Below the pieces are notes generated by a model. It saw only the letters and a list, made by a program, of their open reading frames with translations, was not told the DNA's origin and did no database searches. Positions 13,271 to 27,000 of a stretch of DNA of 64,000 nucleotides are shown in pieces (positions within the stretch are counted from its first letter, which is position 1; every line of letters begins with the position of its first letter). Location: assembly GCA_903813345.2 (NCBI GenBank), contig CAIIXF020000007.1:11103730-11167729 (forward strand), read 5' to 3'. This stretch comes from Owenia fusiformis (taxonomy: Eukaryota > Annelida > Polychaeta > Sabellida > Oweniidae). Position numbers and translations under genes: made by a program.

Positions 13271-16194
13271 GCTCACATGGTGACAGAAAAAAAAGGAATG
13301 TAATTTTTTGCTGATTTTTTGTAACAAAATTATTTCAAGCCACTTGCCACTATTTTGGACTGACTGAGAGACAGATGTAGAAATCGATGTTAAGTAAAAT
13401 GGCTGAAAAAAAAACGGATATAATTTTGTTGCCAATTATTTGTGACAAAATTATTTCATACAACTACTCTTTACAGTGACATGGCTCTTTGCAATGCGAG
13501 ACACCTGAAATTATTTGTAAAGCTAGGAAATGGGCCAAAATTGAATTTCGCGAGGCAAAAATGGCGACCATTTTGAAATCAGGCAAGCTTTTGAACCAGG
13601 AGTCATAAGGGAGTTTTTTGTATTGATGTTGAACAAAAATAACTTGAAACTGGAATACTATCGACAGAGGGTTTAAGCAAATGGTCCAAAAGAGGATTTC
13701 GCGAGACAGATGGACAAATCAATGTTAACTAAAATGGCTGAAAATAAAAAAATGGATATAATATTTTGTCGATTTTTTGTAACAAAATTATTTCATACAA
13801 CTACTCTTTACAGTGACATGGCTTTTTACAATGCAGGACAGCTGAAATTATTTGTAAAGCTAGAATGGGCAAAAAGTGAACTTCGCGAAACAAGAGTGGC
13901 GGCCATTTTGAAAATAGGCAAGCTTTTGAACCAAGAGTCATAGGAGAGTTTTTTGTATTGATGTTGAACAAAATCAACTTAAAACGGGAATCCTATCGAC
14001 AGAGGGTTTAAGGTAAATGGTCCAAAAGTGGATTTTGCAATCAATGTTAACTAAAATGGCTGAAAATAAAAAAATGGATATAATTTTTCACTGATTTTTC
14101 ATAACAAAATTATTTCATACATCTACTCTTTACAGTGACATGGATTTTTACAATGTAGGACACTTGAAATTATTTGTAAAGCTAGGAAATGGGTCAAAAG
14201 TGAATTTTGCGAGACAAGAATGGCGGCCATTTTGAAAATAGGCGAGCTTTTGAACCAAGAGTCATAGGGGAGTTTTCTGTATTGATGTTGAACAGAAATA
14301 ACTTAAAACAGGAATCCTATCGACAGAGGTTTTAAAACGTGCCACTGTTATTGACGGAAAATGGATTTCGCGAGTCAGATAGACAAATCAATGTTAACTA
14401 CAAGAACACAAACGTGTACAATATGTCCCCACCTATGGGTAATCCTGTCAAATGATTATCCTAAAAATGAGTAGACAAGACTTTACCGACACAATTTGAG
14501 GACGGAGAATCCAAAATGGCCATCTTAAAATTTACCAAGAATGACAAAAAATTAGTCAGTTCTAGATTTTCATACTAAGAACCACCCCTGAAAATTTGAA
14601 ATTGATCCCTCACACAGTTAACCAGAAAACATGTAAACTGAAAATTTAAAATTGATGTACCAAACAGTTCACCTGGAAATGTGTAGACAAGACTTTACAG
14701 ACAAGATTTTAGGACAGAAAATCCAAAATGGCTGCCTTGACATTTACCCAGAATGCCCAAAAACTAATCAGTTCTAGATTTTCATAATAAGAATCATCCC
14801 TGAAAATTTGAAATTGATCTACCAAACGGTTCACCTAAAAACGCGTAGACAAGACTTTACGGGCAAGATTTTAAGACGGAAAATCCAAAATGGCTGCCTT
14901 GACATTTATCCAGAATGCCGTAAAAATTATCAGATCTAGATTTTCATACTGAGAATCATCCCTGAAAATTTGAAATTGATCTACCAAACGGTTCACCTGA
15001 AAATGCGTAGACAAGACTTTACAGACACGATTTTAGGACGGAAAATCCAAAATGGCTGCCTTGACATTTACCCAGAATGCCCAAAAACTAATCAGATCTA
15101 GATTCTCATACTAAGAATCATCCCTGAAAATTTGAAATTGATCTACCAAACGGTTCACCTGAAAACGCGTAGACAAGACTTTACAGACAAGATTTTAGGA
15201 CGGAAAAATCCAAAATGGCCGACAATAAAAAAGTGATTATGAGTTTTTGCTGAAATCTTTTTACAAAATTATCACATATACCTACTGTTAACAATAACAT
15301 AAGCTTTTACAACAAAGTACACCTGAAATTATTTATAAAGCTACTAAAAAGTTAAAGCATGAAAACTGAAAAACACCATTCAATATGATACAAAGTATTA
15401 TCGTGCGCTAACTTTTCTTAAAACATTCAAAATGGCTGACATGACTGAGCTAACAGGTCCAAAACCTAATCAGATCTAGAATGAAGTGAGCTGAACAAGA
15501 TGTTAAAGTTTTAAAAGCAACTGTGAAGCCGTTTTTCTTAAAGTTTGCAGACAAGGATTTTAGCATTTGACTTCAAAATGGCCGACAGGAAGTAGGTATC
15601 GAGTTAATTTTTTTTCATCCACATCTGCATGCACTCATAAATTATCCCTGAAAATTTGAAGGTGATATCTGCAGCGGTTTTGGAGAAAACTCCCGGACGT
15701 ACGGACGGACAGACAGACGGACAGACAGACGGACAGACAGACGGACGCGCCTAGGCCGACAATATGGCCCCACACTATGTGGTGGGGACATAAAAACAGC
15801 CCCCCACACTATGTGGTGGGGACATAAAAACGGCTGAAAATAAAAAGATGGATATAATTTTTCTCCGATTTTTTGTAACAAAATTATTTCATATATCTAC
15901 CCTTTACATTGACATGGATTTTTACAATGTAGGACACCTGAAATTATTTGTAAAGCTAGGAAATGGGTCAAAAGTGAGTTTCACGAGACAAAAGTGGCGG
16001 CCATTTTGAAAATAGGTGAGCTTTTGAACCAGGAGTCATAGGGGAGTTTTCTGTATTGATGTTGAACAGAAATAACTTAAAACAGGAATCCTATCGACAG
16101 AGGTTTTAAAACGTGCCACTATTGTTGACGGACAGACGGATGGACAGACAGACAGACGGACAAGTGAGTGATTGCAAAAGCTCACCATGTGAGC
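13271..16194. mobile_element. TIR element of ~330-bp tandem units (outer element)
   Basis: The ends carry GCTCACATGGTGA (13271-13283) and its complement (16182-16194). The body is about four units of 320-335 bp. Each has GGCTGAAAATAAAAA, TTTACAGTGACATGG, GCGGCCATTTTGAAAATAGG and ATCCTATCGACAGAGG, beginning near 13384, 13718, 14040 and 14387. The fourth is interrupted at 14400 by a second element and resumes at 15827. The tail has a GACGGACAGACGGA minisatellite, then a hairpin and an AAT run. No coding region. Repeats of this style are widespread in molluscan genomes (recollection, not a search). Confidence 0.7.
14401..15824. mobile_element. Nested ~1.4-kb non-autonomous element, copy A
   Basis: It splits a unit of the outer repeat: GTTAACTA before it and AAAACGGCTG after it rejoin to match intact units, with TA on each side. 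It opens near TATGTCCCCACCTATGGG and ends GGTGGGGACA, sharing the inverted core TGTCCCCACC. The interior has five units about 162 bp apart containing CCAAAATGGCTGCCTTGACA, then a GACGGACAGACA array (15697-15745). The right tip is repeated once in tandem. A second copy lies at 39966-41469. Confidence 0.75.
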
Positions 16195-18073
16195 TAATAA
16201 TAATAATACCACATCATTGAATCGGTATCAAGATGGACAATATTATGATAATTATGTAAAATTAATCATGAGCTTCAAGAGATGAAGTAATCATTGTTTT
16301 CCATTCAGCAAAATGTCCCTATCATTTCTTTGTGGTGACATATTGGTCAAAGAGACAGAGGAGAAGATCGATGAATAGAAGAGTGAGTGATTGTGAAATA
16401 AATAAAATACAAATAAAAAACAAAGTCTGCTTTCTACTTCCATTTATTATTCTCATCTTGAATAAAATTACTATTTTCCCTATTTATATTATTGTATAAT
16501 AGCCCACATATTATATAAATAACTTTAATATATTATGAATTACATTTACTTGCAATATTATCCTCATTGTATACATAGATTATACTGACTTAGACTGCAG
16601 GAAAATTACTTTAAATTACATAAACAGAACAAAGAACATAGAAAACAAAACACATTGTTCGTTGTTTGGCTTTTGGAATGATATTTTAATTACAATAAAT
16701 AATAATAACTACGAGTATGAAGTCTTGTGGATTCTGATCAAAAACTTCATCGCAAACAAATGTCTGCTTTTGGTGATAGTTTGGCAAAAATTAAAAAAAA
16801 CAATGGGTTGCAAAAATAAGAACATGTACTCTGATGCCTCTAATAAGTAGCAATACCATCTTTGGTAATAACATGGTGATATGCATTACACTAACATATG
16901 AAAATGAAATATAATATGTACAATTCAATGCACTTTACACAGTTCAACTACATTTGTTAAGAAAAAAGAGCTATTAACTATGCACCTCAAACATGCACTT
17001 TAATAGTCTCTAAAAACTCAATGTCTTAATTTGGTCTAATTCTACATATTAAATGATAATGTTCTCATAATTACCGCAGTGTTTCAATGTTACATGAAGA
17101 ACATTTGATAACACTTTTGCACACTGTTACTGCACACTACAGATAGCCACTTAAAAACCACTACACTGTATTTCTATTTTGGTCATAAGATTGGTGATAA
17201 GCTAACACATTGATATCTTATCCTGTCGATTAAGATATAACTCGTTTACACTATTTACTTATTAACTCTTTTGATCGTTTATTTTGTTCATCAGTTTCGA
17301 TGTTCGTATTTTATAATTTTTCATATATTTTCACATTACCTGACGTGCATTTTCAAAACATGTAATGATATAATATACTGACTTTAATATAATTTACTGA
17401 GACATTTATGGCCATTATGAATGACATAGTAAGATTTGTGCTGTCTGACTTTAGCTTATATTCTCCCTCAGTGACAATTTGACACAATGGTCACTCTAAA
17501 GACATTGAAGAACTTGATTTTAATTCCTTGTATACACTACAACCTGTATATCCAGACATCTCTCGTTATCGTTAGTTATCTCCCATCGACTCACATATTT
17601 CCAAAATATTCACCTGCTAATTCAAACACTTTTGGATTGTTTCAGTGGTGTTCAGGTGCTACTTCATTTGTAGTATGCATAGTTTTTTTCGAAATATGTC
17701 TCTATAGCCACCATACATGTAGAGTGTGCTATGCTTGATGATACCAGAGTATGGTATGACAATACAGAAGTGAAGCACATGGAACAGAAGTTCTCGATCT
17801 ATAGTGTGACATGACCAATGATTGAATGAATTGCCATTTGCCACAGACTAGCCACTGTTAATGCAAAATGAATGAATATAAATGTCACTATAAACTCTAT
17901 ATTCATTGGTCATCACTATTCAGTGTTATCAATGATATATGAATAAATACACAATTCACTGGGAATGTAATATAACTTCAGAAATAATCGAGCTTCCACT
18001 TGATACAATATCCAAAATATTGCAATAGTATTTCCAGATCTTTGTCCCAGTTTCTCTTGGTACATGGTGAATG
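16195..18073. other. Intergenic, includes ACLY 3'UTR
   Basis: The region lies between the repeat cluster and the ACLY stop codon. ACLY is read leftward, so its 3'UTR must start at 18073 and run into this region. Several TTTATT (AATAAA on the minus strand) occur, for example near 17279 and 16443, and I cannot choose among them. No other gene is recognised. Confidence 0.55.
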
Positions 18074-21000
18074 TTACATATGAGCTGGAGCGGAATTTTC
18101 CCCTGTTGTCTCAGGCATAATGTACGCAATATCATCCCAGGGATGACGGTAAAGTCCTTGCTTTAGACGCTTCTGGTCAAGGAAATGACCTGTAAATAAC
18201 CATTTTATTTCAATTATTTTTCATGTCAAATTCATATTTTAAATCTAAGAGAAAGACTTTTCATAACTATCTAGAGAATTATTTCAATATTCTCATCTAC
18301 ATGTATGAAAAATCAACTCACAAAATCTTCTTGTTCAAAGTTTTAATACTCAGTATGACAATTTCCCCATAATTTCTCTAAAAACATTTGTTAAGGAGAT
18401 ATGGTGATTATATATTAAACTGTTGGTTGTTTTCATGTTAGACTTACCAATAAATCCCATACTCCTTCCCAGCACAAAGAGACCATTGAGAGCACCATTC
18501 TCCAGGCATTCATTAGCTTCCTCTCTGTAAGTGAAACATACATTGTTAAATGTAATATGATTCCCGATCCCATTCTCATAGAGATAGACATTTATTACCC
18601 AAAGGCAAATTGATATTATAAATTAACTCAATACTGTTCCATAGCTTCTGTCTGCAATCTTATTGATGATCTGGTAATGCATTGACTTGTTTTCCTAAAG
18701 ATACCATTTATTTTTCTCATGTTTGAATACATATGTTTGACACATTATCAAAATGTTACCTTGTAAAGCATTCACTGTTACGTAGAAGATCTACCATGGC
18801 GACACCTATAAAGCCATCTACATTCAGAATGAGGTTAGGTTTCTGAAAAATACAAAATAGTACTATATATACTGTATTTTACAAAACAAAATAAAATATT
18901 ATAGTTATACAACCTTTGCAGAATGTATATAAACTGATACTAGTAAACATTTTGTAGAAAATATTCATACAGTCACAGTTTAGGTCATGCACCTACAAAG
19001 TGTACACTATACTAGTCATTAAAGTATATTGATAGTAAATAGCCATACCTTTGATGTAGTTATTTTCTCCACCTCCAGTGCATAGTCTAATAGTGGAGTA
19101 GAGGGGAAGTTTTGCTTGACAAAGTCCTTCAATATCACCACTCTCTTGTCTGGGTTGTTAATCTGGAATAAATAGTATAAAAATATATAAAGAAAGTGTG
19201 GAAGATTTCATGCCAAGGCTGAATGAATGAATAATATACATAGTAGCCCGGACAGAATTGTCCAATGGTCACTTTTTCCTTAATAAATTTTTTAATTGTC
19301 AGTATTATCAAAATCTGATTACATATTATATATTTTTTAGATCTGTTTGTTTATTGATCTGTTAGCCCTAAATAAATCTCTGTAAAATTGAGGCCCAAGG
19401 TCATACATATGTCTGTCAGTATTAGTTCTTTGTGTTCCTTATCCTTGCCTTTGTGTTTTCTGAATGAGCAAATTTAGGATATACAGTATAAGGTATTGAA
19501 CAAAACTTACAGATTTCACCCTATGTCCAATCCCCATGATGAGCTGACCTTTCTTCCTCATACTGTTGACAAACTCCATAGGAATCATACCAAGATCATA
19601 GGCCTCTGAGAACTGTTGGGCTGCAGCATCCAAGGCCCCACCAAACCTGTCACCCTGTAATCAAATATAGTAAGATGTACATAGGAGTCATACCAAGATC
19701 ATAGGCCTCTGAGAACTGTTGGGCTGCAGCATCTAAGGCCCCACCAAACCTGTCACCCTGTAATCAAATATAGTAAGATGTACATAGGAGTCATACCAAG
19801 ATCATAGGCCTCTGAGAACTGTTGGGCTGCAGCATCCAAGGCCCCACCAAACCTGTCACCCTGTAATCAAATATAGTAAGATGTACATAGGAGTCATACC
19901 AAGATCATAGGCCTCTGAGAACTGTTGGGCTGCAGCATCTAAGGCCCCACCAAACCTGTCACCCTGTAATCAAATATAGTAAGATGTACATAGGAATCAT
20001 ACCAAGATCATAGGCCTCCGAGAACTGTTGGGCTGCAGCATCTAAGGCCCCACCAAACCTGTCACCCTGTAATCAAATATAGTAAGATGTACATAGGAGT
20101 CATACCAAGATCATAGGCCTCTGAGAACTGTTGGGCTGCAGCATCTAAGGCCCCACCAAACCTGTCACCCTGTAATCAAATATAGTAAGATGTACATAGG
20201 AGTCATACCAAGATCATAGGCCTCCGAGAACTGTTGGGCTGCAGCATCTAAGGCCCCACCAAACCTGTCACCCTGTAATCAAATATAGTAAGATGTACAT
20301 AGGAGTCATACCAAGATCATAGGCCTCTGAGAACTGTTGGGCCGCAGCGTCTAAGGCCCCACCAAACCTGTCGCCCTGTAATCAAGTAAACACCTAGTAA
20401 TATAGTAAAAACTAGATTAGATTCCAAGGATCTTACAGCAAGCTCAATATACATGTGTATATAGAGGATAAGATTAAGCAGTTGCTAAAATGCTATTCGA
20501 ATGAAACTACCATTGTACTGTTTTAAGAGTCAGGAAATCTATTTCCATACTCTGCACAGTGTCACACACAAGCAAACCTCAACAACTTCTGACAGATCTT
20601 CAGATCTTCAGATCAGCTCTTCTTGAATTCTCTTATGAACTCTCTTGTCATTAATAGACTTGGAATATTCCTTGGCATACTTACAATGGTGAGAAGACCA
20701 GATGTGAGACTAGAAATGAGATCTTTCCCTGCCCTTGCACACACTATGGTGTTGTGAGCCCCTGAGACTGCTGGCCCATGGTCTGCTGTGATCATCAGAA
20801 CCATCTCCAGAAATTTGGAAGCATATGGTGGTATCCTAGAATATAAAACATATTGTGACAGTCGCTAAATAATATCTCCACACATATCTATTGAGTCTGA
20901 TTTTAATCATTTAAAAATTACAGTTGAGTTTCAATTCATTTCACAAATACAGCATGTATATGTTTTGGGATATTGCACAATAAAATGAATATTTACCTTT

Positions 21001-24000
21001 TCTGGAACCAAAGCAGAGAGAGCACACCACCGATGCCCATGTCATCCTTGAAGATCTCACTGATAGGTACTCCAGCATAGAGCAACTCTTGTCCCCTCTC
21101 ATCGCTCATACTGGTCATGAAGGAAGAAGGCTTGCGGATCAGTCCCAACTCCTATATAAAGAAACCATGATTTATGTAACACTATTCACTCCTAGCAGTC
21201 CAGGGACAGTTTGTCAAAATGGCACACCCTTAAGAGTACATGGAGTAGATATAGTACTCAATGAAAACACAATGATGCTCATTGAAAAATGGGATCAAAT
21301 CTAATGAGATGGTCCAGACTAAATTAATAGAATTTTTTAAAAATCGAGGTTGATTTCATTTGAAATTTTGGCCATCTTTCAAGTGCAATCCTTTTTATAG
21401 TGTGGGTTGAAATGGTTGAATACAATGTAAGTTCATTATCTCTACATTGCAAAATCTTCTATTGCACTGTACAAGAGTCAAATATGCCACTGGAAATATC
21501 CTATACAAAGAATTGTTTGATGGAACCTTGTCTAATATTGGTTGTGTAATTGTAATTGAATTCAAGTGTAAATTTGAAGACTTACAGCAGCCCAGGAGTA
21601 ATCCATAGGAACAGTGGGTGGAGCAACCTCTGGTTTCTCAATAATAATATGCTCTTCCACTAAGTGAGTATACACATCCCTTAAACACGAAATAATCAGA
21701 ATAATAAAATAAATATTCACACTAAGCTTGGTAATGTAGGTATGATGTATAAAATTCCATTTAATCAGAAAACAAGAATTTAAGCACCTGACTCAATGAA
21801 TTTTGAATGATTAAATGTCTTCTATCCTAACTTTTTAATTCAGGCGTAACTGTCCTCGTTTAATTTTGAAGTTTGAATGTAGAGTTTGCACAAAGTGAGT
21901 AATCGATGACATAAAGTCATAATTCAGTCCCTACTTGATCATACGTCCAAGTTCATCAAAGGTGCTTGGAACATGTGCACCTGCTGCCTTGAGTGCTTTA
22001 TTCTTGGCAAGAGCTGTCTCAGAGTCAGCATTAGCAGAGGCACCTGCATGACCAAACTGGACCTAAAGATACACATATGAATTGATACAATTTTGAACAT
22101 TCAAGTAAGTATAAAGTGTGTGTTAAGTTTGATTTTGTAATTTCAAGACAGACAAAACCTCAGCTCTTCAGTGATTTATAATCTTTTATGTTTTCCCATG
22201 TTGTGTTTCTTTTCATTATTTATATGTCGTTCAGTTATCAATGAAATCTGAAGGAGTAAATGTGAATGTCATCACAAGAATATACTGTATATTAAATGTT
22301 TTTTGTGTCTATAAGTTGAAAAGACATAGAAATTAGATCATTCAATTACCTCAGATGTGAACATCCTGGCACATGTTCCAATACACCAGGCTATTACAGG
22401 TGTGGTTAGAACACCACTCTTAATTGCTTCTACTATCTTGTATTCTTCATTTCCACCAACCTGCAGAATGAAAATCAAGTCAGAATTTGTTTATTTATCT
22501 TCTTCACATGTTTTTTATAATTGTTATATCATATAATATTTATATTTTCAATAAATTGAATTGAATATTATTTTCATGAAAAAAAGTATTTTTAACATTC
22601 CACTCAAAAGGCCAGATTGATAATTTATGAAATCGATAGATATTTTAATGAAAGTAATGTGTGTTTATTAGCCTGTGGAAAGTAAATCTAATTACATTTC
22701 ATTAAACATCAAATAATGTTTAACTGAAATAAAGTTGGCTATGATAATATGAGCCATTTTTTTACATTGATCACTATCAATGAATCTTAATTTTTTGGAA
22801 CAAAAACAACAACACTTACCTCTCCAAGGACGACAATCATCTTCACTTCTGGCTCTGCCTGGTAACGCAAAATGTGATCCATGTAAGTAGTTCCGGGGTA
22901 TCTATCACCCCCAATTGCTACGCCCTCAAACACACCATTTGTGTTCATAGAGATAATGTTGTTCAATTCATTGGACATTCCCCCTGATCTGGATACATAC
23001 GCCACACTGGAATGCACAGAAAATTTTTTATTTCAGGGAGTTAAGATTATAAAATATGAAGACTCAAAGTTCATGAGATAACTGAGTAGAATTTTTTTTA
23101 TTTGATCTTGCTGATCAGACCATATCATTTTACCAGAATCTTTGACTATAGCTAAATTGTTATGACCCAGAGACCTGGAAAACATTTAACCAATCAAGAC
23201 AGAATATCTCCAGTGTCCCATCACTGAACTCCTTACAGAACCATCTCAACTACCCCCCATAAAGAGCTGACCACAAATCATGACCCCCTCCCATTTGATA
23301 ACCATCTTGTTTGACCTACCTGCCAGGTCTGTACAGCTTAGAGTTGAGGATATTATCCAGCATACCCCCAGTGTTGCCAATCTTGAAGCATCCAGGCTTG
23401 ATACCCCCAACCTATTAAAAAACAAATATTTGTAGTTTACAGTACACATATTCACAAATATACAATAATTTATACATAAAGTTTATCTAATTAAAAACAC
23501 AATGTAATCCTTTTCTATTCCTGTAAAATCTCTTACCAACATTTAATCATAATACATCACAAATACATGTAAATAGAATACAAGGTGGTTAGAAAAATCT
23601 AGGAATGGGCAACTAATACTCATTTAACACGCTTGATGTTTACTGAAAAACTGTCCAAAACAAGAGAACATAGGTATATTTACATCTTCAATATTGTTGG
23701 TGACATTCATAACTACCAAAGAGTCATATGGATATAAGGTAAGCGAAGTAACATCTTCAAAATTTTCACATTATTCCAAATGAGTAAGGAAAATGGGTCA
23801 ATTTATCAGAGTGAAGAGAATGGGATACTCACAGTGGCTGGACCTATAATACTGACTCCTTTCTCATTGGCTGTCTTTATAAGTTTCCTGGTCATATTTT
23901 CAGGAATTCCTTCTGCTATGATTGCTATAGTACGAATCTGAAACAGATCAACAAAATATGAATACTATTGTGAAACAGGTAAGAACTCATAGCGACGAGT

Positions 24001-27000
24001 TAGATCTCATAGCAATATTGTTTTGCTTCAAGCCCTTGTGAACCACTACAAGCTATAACTCTTACCATATCTCTAAGACATACAACCTGGGTGAGTCCAG
24101 AGATTTGATGCAAGTCTACAGAATTCATAGCGGAGAATACTGATCTTCTTTTGATATTCAAATATACAAATTTTAGATGAATGGATTGATAATTTACTAA
24201 TGTTTCTTATCTCATCAGGAGTTGTCTCACTTTTTTGTCACAATATCAAAATTGGATGTTCCCTTTTTCAGTTTTAATTTTGAATATTTCAGCATTTTAG
24301 ATCTTCAATTACTTCTAGCTTTATTTGATCAAATATTATTCAGAAATCAAAATTAGGATTGTTAAGGAAAAATTGGCATGCATTCTGAAGATTGCATCCA
24401 ATATTTTGCATTCTCTTAATTGCTCACCTGAGCAAACTGCAAGGCCTCCATAGTGCTGTCATAGCCAGATCTTAAAGATGCAAAGTTAACCAACACATCT
24501 GCCTCTGGGTGCTTCTTGAAAGCATCCTCCATCTTTTTATATACTGGAAAGCAAAAATTAAAAGATGAGATTAATTCATACAAAAGTTGATAATGATGAA
24601 AATATCTCTCTGGCATAAATGAAATGAGATGTCCAGATGTGGCCCAAAAGTTTATCATTGATTAAAAAATGTTACGATTAATGGAGAGCAATACTCACAT
24701 GGTATTAATATTTCTTTGTGGCCCCAATAAAACTTCTGCTTATGGTCTCCTCTGAAAAAATCAGTACATATTCTTTATCTTACAAAACTCAACACAACAA
24801 GGCATTAATATGCAAAATATCACCACCTGCATTTGCTACAGATGCCAAACTCTAAATTCCAAACATCAACCACTGAACATTGTCCAAAGAATTTGGAGAC
24901 TATAACCATGGGCTTGTTGTGAACATTGTCCAAAGAATTTGGAGACTATAACCATGGGCTTGTTGTGGTAACATAATGATTTGAGTTATTTTCATTGTCA
25001 TAGTCTGATCTCTGCATGGTGGATTTAGTACCCATTTCAAAGTATCCATTTTTAGACAAACTCTGTTGATACTGACCATAAATCACAAAAAATTGGTAGT
25101 TTTCAAAAAGGGCTATAGTACATGGATATGTGTTGATATTTTGGTCATGTAGAAATATAACATACATTTCAGTTGATAAACATGGACAATTCATTGCTAG
25201 GTTTCCACTTGAACACTAAGATTAAAGTATTATTTACTTCACTTACACAAAAGGATATATCATAGCAACAACAGATGGGGTCTTCCTAGAGCATGAATAA
25301 TCAAAATCAATCATGCCCTGCACAGCTCTGGACTGCATTCCCCATACAATGGCCCTTGTGTTGTTGGTGAACAGTGGCTTGGATGGTTCACTTGTTACTA
25401 GGCCATTTGCATCTGGTGTGATCGAGGTTGATGATCGTTTCTCTAGTTTTGTGAGATCGACTTCTGAACCTTTGCGGCTGCTTGCTGGGGATGGCTGACT
25501 CTGTAGATTGGAAACATGTCATATTCAAGGTAAAGTTTTTAAAAGTATCATACATTAGGAATTTGTAACAAGATGTTTATAAAATAAAAATTTACAACTG
25601 TCAGCAGAAGTCAGAACATGAATGCTCTGCCAAGATGAATACTGAACAGTGCTGTCACAAGAAATAGCATGCATTTTGCAAAATGAAGGAAGATCAATCG
25701 CATCAAAATAGTTTTTATTTGGCGATGTGGAATAACTCATAACATATCTGTGAAACATTGCTACAGTTGTTGACTATAATAGTACAGATGTTTAGCATTG
25801 ACATGTCAGTATGATTGCAATCCAAAAATGCAAAAACAGATTAAGTCTTATATTGTTTTACAATCCCAAAAAAGTACCAAATAAACAAAAATAAACAAAA
25901 ACAACCAATTCTGAAGAAACTCATGCATGTCAAATGCATAAACATGTCATTTTTGAGAATGCAGTGATTGTCCAAAGAAAATAAGTTTGTTGTGTAATGT
26001 GTATCTACATTAATTATAAGGATATAAGTTCGTTGCACATGGTTATGATACAGAAGCAACAAAAACAGAAAAAATGTTGATGAATATGTTACAGTAAAAT
26101 AAATCCTTGAGGGCACAGAGTACAGAATTAATAAGGAAATAATATATCTCATACATATGCAGAAGCCTAAGAAAACATTTTTGGTATTGAACCATTATTT
26201 GGTGAATGTGCGACTGTGCATCAGATTGGGTTAACAACACAATGTTGGAAACAAGATGAGGTGAGAAAAGATAGTAAACATAGAGATTTAACTTATATTA
26301 GGACACTACGCTTACCTTAGGCTGTTAGCATAGAAAATAAATATATTTAAATGAATTACACATACTTGTAGCTCTAAAAATGTAATTTCACACTCATGTA
26401 AAGAGAGCAGAAATGTGACACTTTCAGATAAGAGCTAGATATTTGATGGAATAAAACAAAGTTAAGATGAACATTCTCTATTGTTCTCACTTTTATTAGG
26501 TGTTTTTAATTATCTATACAAAAAGTGATCAATTTGTTATGTTTCGTCATTCTTAATTACTCTACATATATGAGGTTATCAAGGTAACTTATTTCATACA
26601 ATCTAAAATGTTGGCTAGTCTCACCTCTGATCCGGCTAGTAAGAAATTAGCTGTGGTGGAGCGTCCCAGTGGTGCATGTGTGGGTATCTCATTCTTCCCT
26701 AGGGCCATTCCAACAATAGATGTCATGTGTGTCTCTGGTCCAAACACATGTAGAGGAACACCAAGGTCTAAACCTGAAGTCAAATATTAAAATGTTGGGA
26801 AAATGCATTGTTAAATTTTTATTCTAAATTGCTAAACATGGCTTTGAACATTTGTTTATTCTTATCCAATAATGTTTCATAATGATACCATTCGACAATC
26901 TTCAAGTCTCATTAAAATATATCTTACTCCTGTTAATGTCACTGACGCATCAGATACACCCAAAACTGAAGTGACCAAACACCTTAATTATTATTTACCT

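Noticed and set aside
15690-15750. GACGGACAGACA array considered as CRISPR-like or a separate satellite
   Set aside because: It is a short microsatellite-like run near the end of a transposable element, with no spacers and in a eukaryotic genome.
19511-20375. Idea that all eight exon 23 copies encode a repeated ACLY segment
   Set aside because: The 103-bp period shifts frame and reading through meets a TGA at each junction; only the single 144-nt exon gives a normal-length protein.
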